This document shows, piece by piece, positions 12,623 through 14,375 of a stretch of DNA of 14,375 nt. The stretch's first letter is position 1. Each line of letters opens with the position of its first letter. A model generated the notes under the pieces. It searched no databases. It was given only the letters and a program-made list of their open reading frames with translations, and was not told the DNA's origin. A program made the position numbers and the translations under genes. The DNA comes from Propionibacteriaceae bacterium (GTDB lineage Bacteria > Actinomycetota > Actinomycetes > Propionibacteriales > Propionibacteriaceae), in the NCBI GenBank assembly GCA_024636075.1, contig JAGXHS010000127.1, forward strand, positions 1 through 14,375, given 5' to 3'.

Positions 12623-14218
12623 TCATGGGGCGTGATAGTCCGTTCGCTTCCGCATCTCCCGGGCGCCCGCCTGCGCGTCGGGATCGAGCCTTGCCGCCAG
12701 CCCGTCTCGTTCGAACTGCGCCCACCAGGCGCCCGTTCGAGCGCGTTGCTCCGTCTGCACGTAGCCGGCTTCGATCATCACCTGAAACGCTGCTGAGGCC
12801 AATGATCGATCGAAGTGCGAGACCAAGACTTGGACTCGATCCGCGGTCGGCTCGGGGAAGGTCGCGCGCAGGTCGGCCGGGGTATGTGGCCAGCCCGCGG
12901 TCGGGAGGATCCGGTCGTCCTCGATCGCTGGCAGCCAACCGGTGGTGCTGTTCGGCGCTTCGTGGATCGAAACCGTCCATGGTCCGTAGAGCGCGACCGC
13001 GAACCGGCTGCCGACGGTGATCAGCTCGTCGTCGGGGCCGAGTTCCGTTGTTGCCAGGTGGACCAGCGGACGAACGTCTTCGGTCATGCCGGCCTCCGGG
13101 TCGGCGTACCCGGGACGGGGGAGTGGGACGGCCAACGCAGCTACGACAGCTGCCAGGACGACCGCCTGCGGCACAGGGCGTGGGACCAGGCGATCGACCA
13201 CCAGCGCAACGGCGATCGCCATACCCCCGTAGAGGTACATGTCAGTCCTGCCGGTTCCGAGGGGGATCCCGACGAAGGACGCGAGCGCAGCAACCAGGAC
13301 CGGTCCGACGAGCAGCAGCCGTTCGCGCACAGACAGGACGAGCACCGCGGCGCCGAGCACCACGAGGACGGCGCCGCCGACCCACGGACCACCGCCGAAC
13401 TCGCTCGCGAAGCGGCCAAGGGCACGGAATGGATCGGTGATCCCCGACGATGTGGTTCGTTCCCAGTAGGTGCCCAAGGACGTTGGCAATCGTGATCGCA
13501 GGACCAGCGCCCAGGTGAGGGCGTACAGCCCGTATGCGCCAGGCCAGAGTGCGGATCGCCACTGGCGGTCGAGGAGGCGTGGGAGGGCGGGAACGGCGAC
13601 GGCGACCGCCGCGACCGGCCCGACCGAGGCAGAGAACAGCGTCGCCACGGCCGCAATCAGAGCAAGGCGGCGGAGACGATCCTGATCCGGGGCGTCGAAG
13701 GTCCTCCAGGACAGGTGGAGAAGCGCCAGTCCGAGGATGACGTCCACTGTGAACTGCTTGACGTTGGTCGAGTACGTCACGTGGACCGGAGCGAGCAGCA
13801 AGAGCGCCGCGCCGAGCGTCGCCGCCCAGCGCCCGGCACCCCAGCGACGGGCGATCAGGTAGACCAGGGGAGGGGCGGCGACCCCGGCCAGGAACGGGAT
13901 GGCCTGCGCGGCGAAGTGGCTGAACCCGAAGATCGAGAAGAGGGCCTTGAGCAGTAGGGAGAAGCCCGGGGCGGTCACTCCCATGCGCAGCACGACCGGC
14001 AGTTCGTCGACCTTGTGCACCAGGGCGACCCAGGTGTCGTCCAGCCACAGACTCGAGGGATCGAGCCCCGGCGCTCGCAGGGCGACCGCTCCGATCAGCA
14101 AGCCGGCCATGAGAAATGCCTCAAGACGCCGATCACGGGCAGCAGGAAGTAGGCCCGTGCGTGCGTCCACTGACGTCGCGGATTCCAGCGTGATCCCAGG
14201 TCGCGGCTGCCGAGACAC
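12623..14218 (-). CDS. GT39-like polytopic membrane glycosyltransferase (GT-C fold)
   Basis: This 531-residue membrane protein resembles the ArnT/protein-mannosyltransferase-type family, which moves sugars from polyprenyl-phosphate donors on the outer membrane face. After a short cytoplasmic N-terminus the first membrane span (about 33-50) is followed by SLWLDDTWVAL (56-66), with the acidic pair D60-D61 expected in the first external loop. A second landmark is HVTYSTNVKQFTVDV (146-160), the usual position of the KQY-type motif. Many hydrophobic spans run to about residue 370, and a soluble C-terminal domain of about 160 residues follows. GTG 14218 is the most upstream start but lacks a clear ribosome site. 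GTG at codon 17 is an alternative. Acceptor and sugar are unknown. Confidence 0.8.
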   Translation of the reverse strand: MSRQPRPGITLESATSVDARTGLLPAARDRRLEAFLMAGLLIGAVALRAPGLDPSSLWLDDTWVALVHKVDELPVVLRMGVTAPGFSLLLKALFSIFGFSHFAAQAIPFLAGVAAPPLVYLIARRWGAGRWAATLGAALLLLAPVHVTYSTNVKQFTVDVILGLALLHLSWRTFDAPDQDRLRRLALIAAVATLFSASVGPVAAVAVAVPALPRLLDRQWRSALWPGAYGLYALTWALVLRSRLPTSLGTYWERTTSSGITDPFRALGRFASEFGGGPWVGGAVLVVLGAAVLVLSVRERLLLVGPVLVAALASFVGIPLGTGRTDMYLYGGMAIAVALVVDRLVPRPVPQAVVLAAVVAALAVPLPRPGYADPEAGMTEDVRPLVHLATTELGPDDELITVGSRFAVALYGPWTVSIHEAPNSTTGWLPAIEDDRILPTAGWPHTPADLRATFPEPTADRVQVLVSHFDRSLASAAFQVMIEAGYVQTEQRARTGAWWAQFERDGLAARLDPDAQAGAREMRKRTDYHAP

Positions 14219-14275
14219 TATCGACGGCGGGTCGTTGGATAGCGTCCGCTCGGCAACGCGCAGGACGGGGGAGCC

Positions 14276-14375
14276 GTGACAGACGCACCGGCAGACACGG
14301 GGATGAACGGACCGCCCGAGCCTGAGGCCTGGGACCGGGGGCGGGACGGACGTGCGCTGGTGCTGCTGTTCCTCG
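14276..14375 (+). CDS. Start of an unidentified gene, probably a membrane protein
   Basis: The frame opens at GTG 14276, with GGGGGAG (14267-14273) just ahead, and stays open for 33 codons to the window edge. The N-terminus is hydrophilic and acidic (MTDAPADTGMNG...), then turns hydrophobic at the edge (ALVLLFL), as at the first membrane span of a polytopic protein. It diverges from the GT39-like gene across 57 bp, so the two may share a control region. No family can be assigned from this length. Confidence 0.55.
   Translation, partial: MTDAPADTGMNGPPEPEAWDRGRDGRALVLLFL

Noticed and set aside
1..14375. CRISPR array, tRNA, rRNA or phage integration site
   Set aside because: No regularly spaced direct repeats, cloverleaf sequence or ribosomal motif was seen on reading either strand. 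A defence or other novel multi-gene system is likewise not supported, since the genes are glycan biosynthesis and IS sequences.

Overview
The window comes from a high-GC bacterium, most likely an actinomycete. GC is about two thirds in typical genes (a hand count of 5221-5280 gives 40/60), GTG and TTG starts are used, and genes sit in tightly overlapping operons. I cannot name the genus. The content is one surface-polysaccharide (glycan) biosynthesis locus that has been invaded and partly broken by insertion sequences. I see no tRNA, rRNA or CRISPR array.

Left arm (1-1806, minus strand): a three-gene operon reading leftward: a SAM-dependent methyltransferase, a membrane CDP-alcohol phosphatidyltransferase whose last motif aspartate is replaced by glycine, and the N-terminal part of a WecG/TagA/CpsF glycosyltransferase that runs off the window. 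A 122-bp divergent intergenic region separates it from the plus-strand genes.

Central operon (1929-7907, plus strand): a GT2 glycosyltransferase, a 462-residue GT-B-like protein with no clear family, GDP-mannose 4,6-dehydratase (gmd), GDP-L-fucose synthase (fcl) and a GT4 glycosyltransferase. The last three overlap by 8 and 4 bases and look translationally coupled. Gmd and Fcl together make GDP-L-fucose, and the flanking glycosyltransferases presumably build a fucose-containing repeat unit. GC falls inside the GT4 gene (29/60 in 7321-7380).

IS-damaged zone (8003-12503): 8003-9174 is a jumble of at least two ISL3-type elements with about 0.5 kb of unidentified DNA between them. It is followed by a low-GC minus-strand GT2 gene (26/60 in 9721-9780), a degenerate IS3-family orfA remnant, and a polysaccharide pyruvyl transferase gene cut off at about residue 150 by that remnant. 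Next is a structurally complete 1410-bp ISL3-family element (11094-12503) with terminal inverted repeats and a perfect 8-bp target duplication, CCGATGGT. Its transposase carries an in-frame amber codon at position 258.

Right arm (12598-14375): a GT39-like multi-membrane glycosyltransferase on the minus strand with a hairpin after its stop, diverging from the first 33 codons of a plus-strand gene that leaves the window.

Overall the locus makes and assembles activated sugars (GDP-fucose pathway, several GTs, a lipid- or alcohol-phosphate transferase, a methyltransferase). The pyruvylation step appears lost in this strain.
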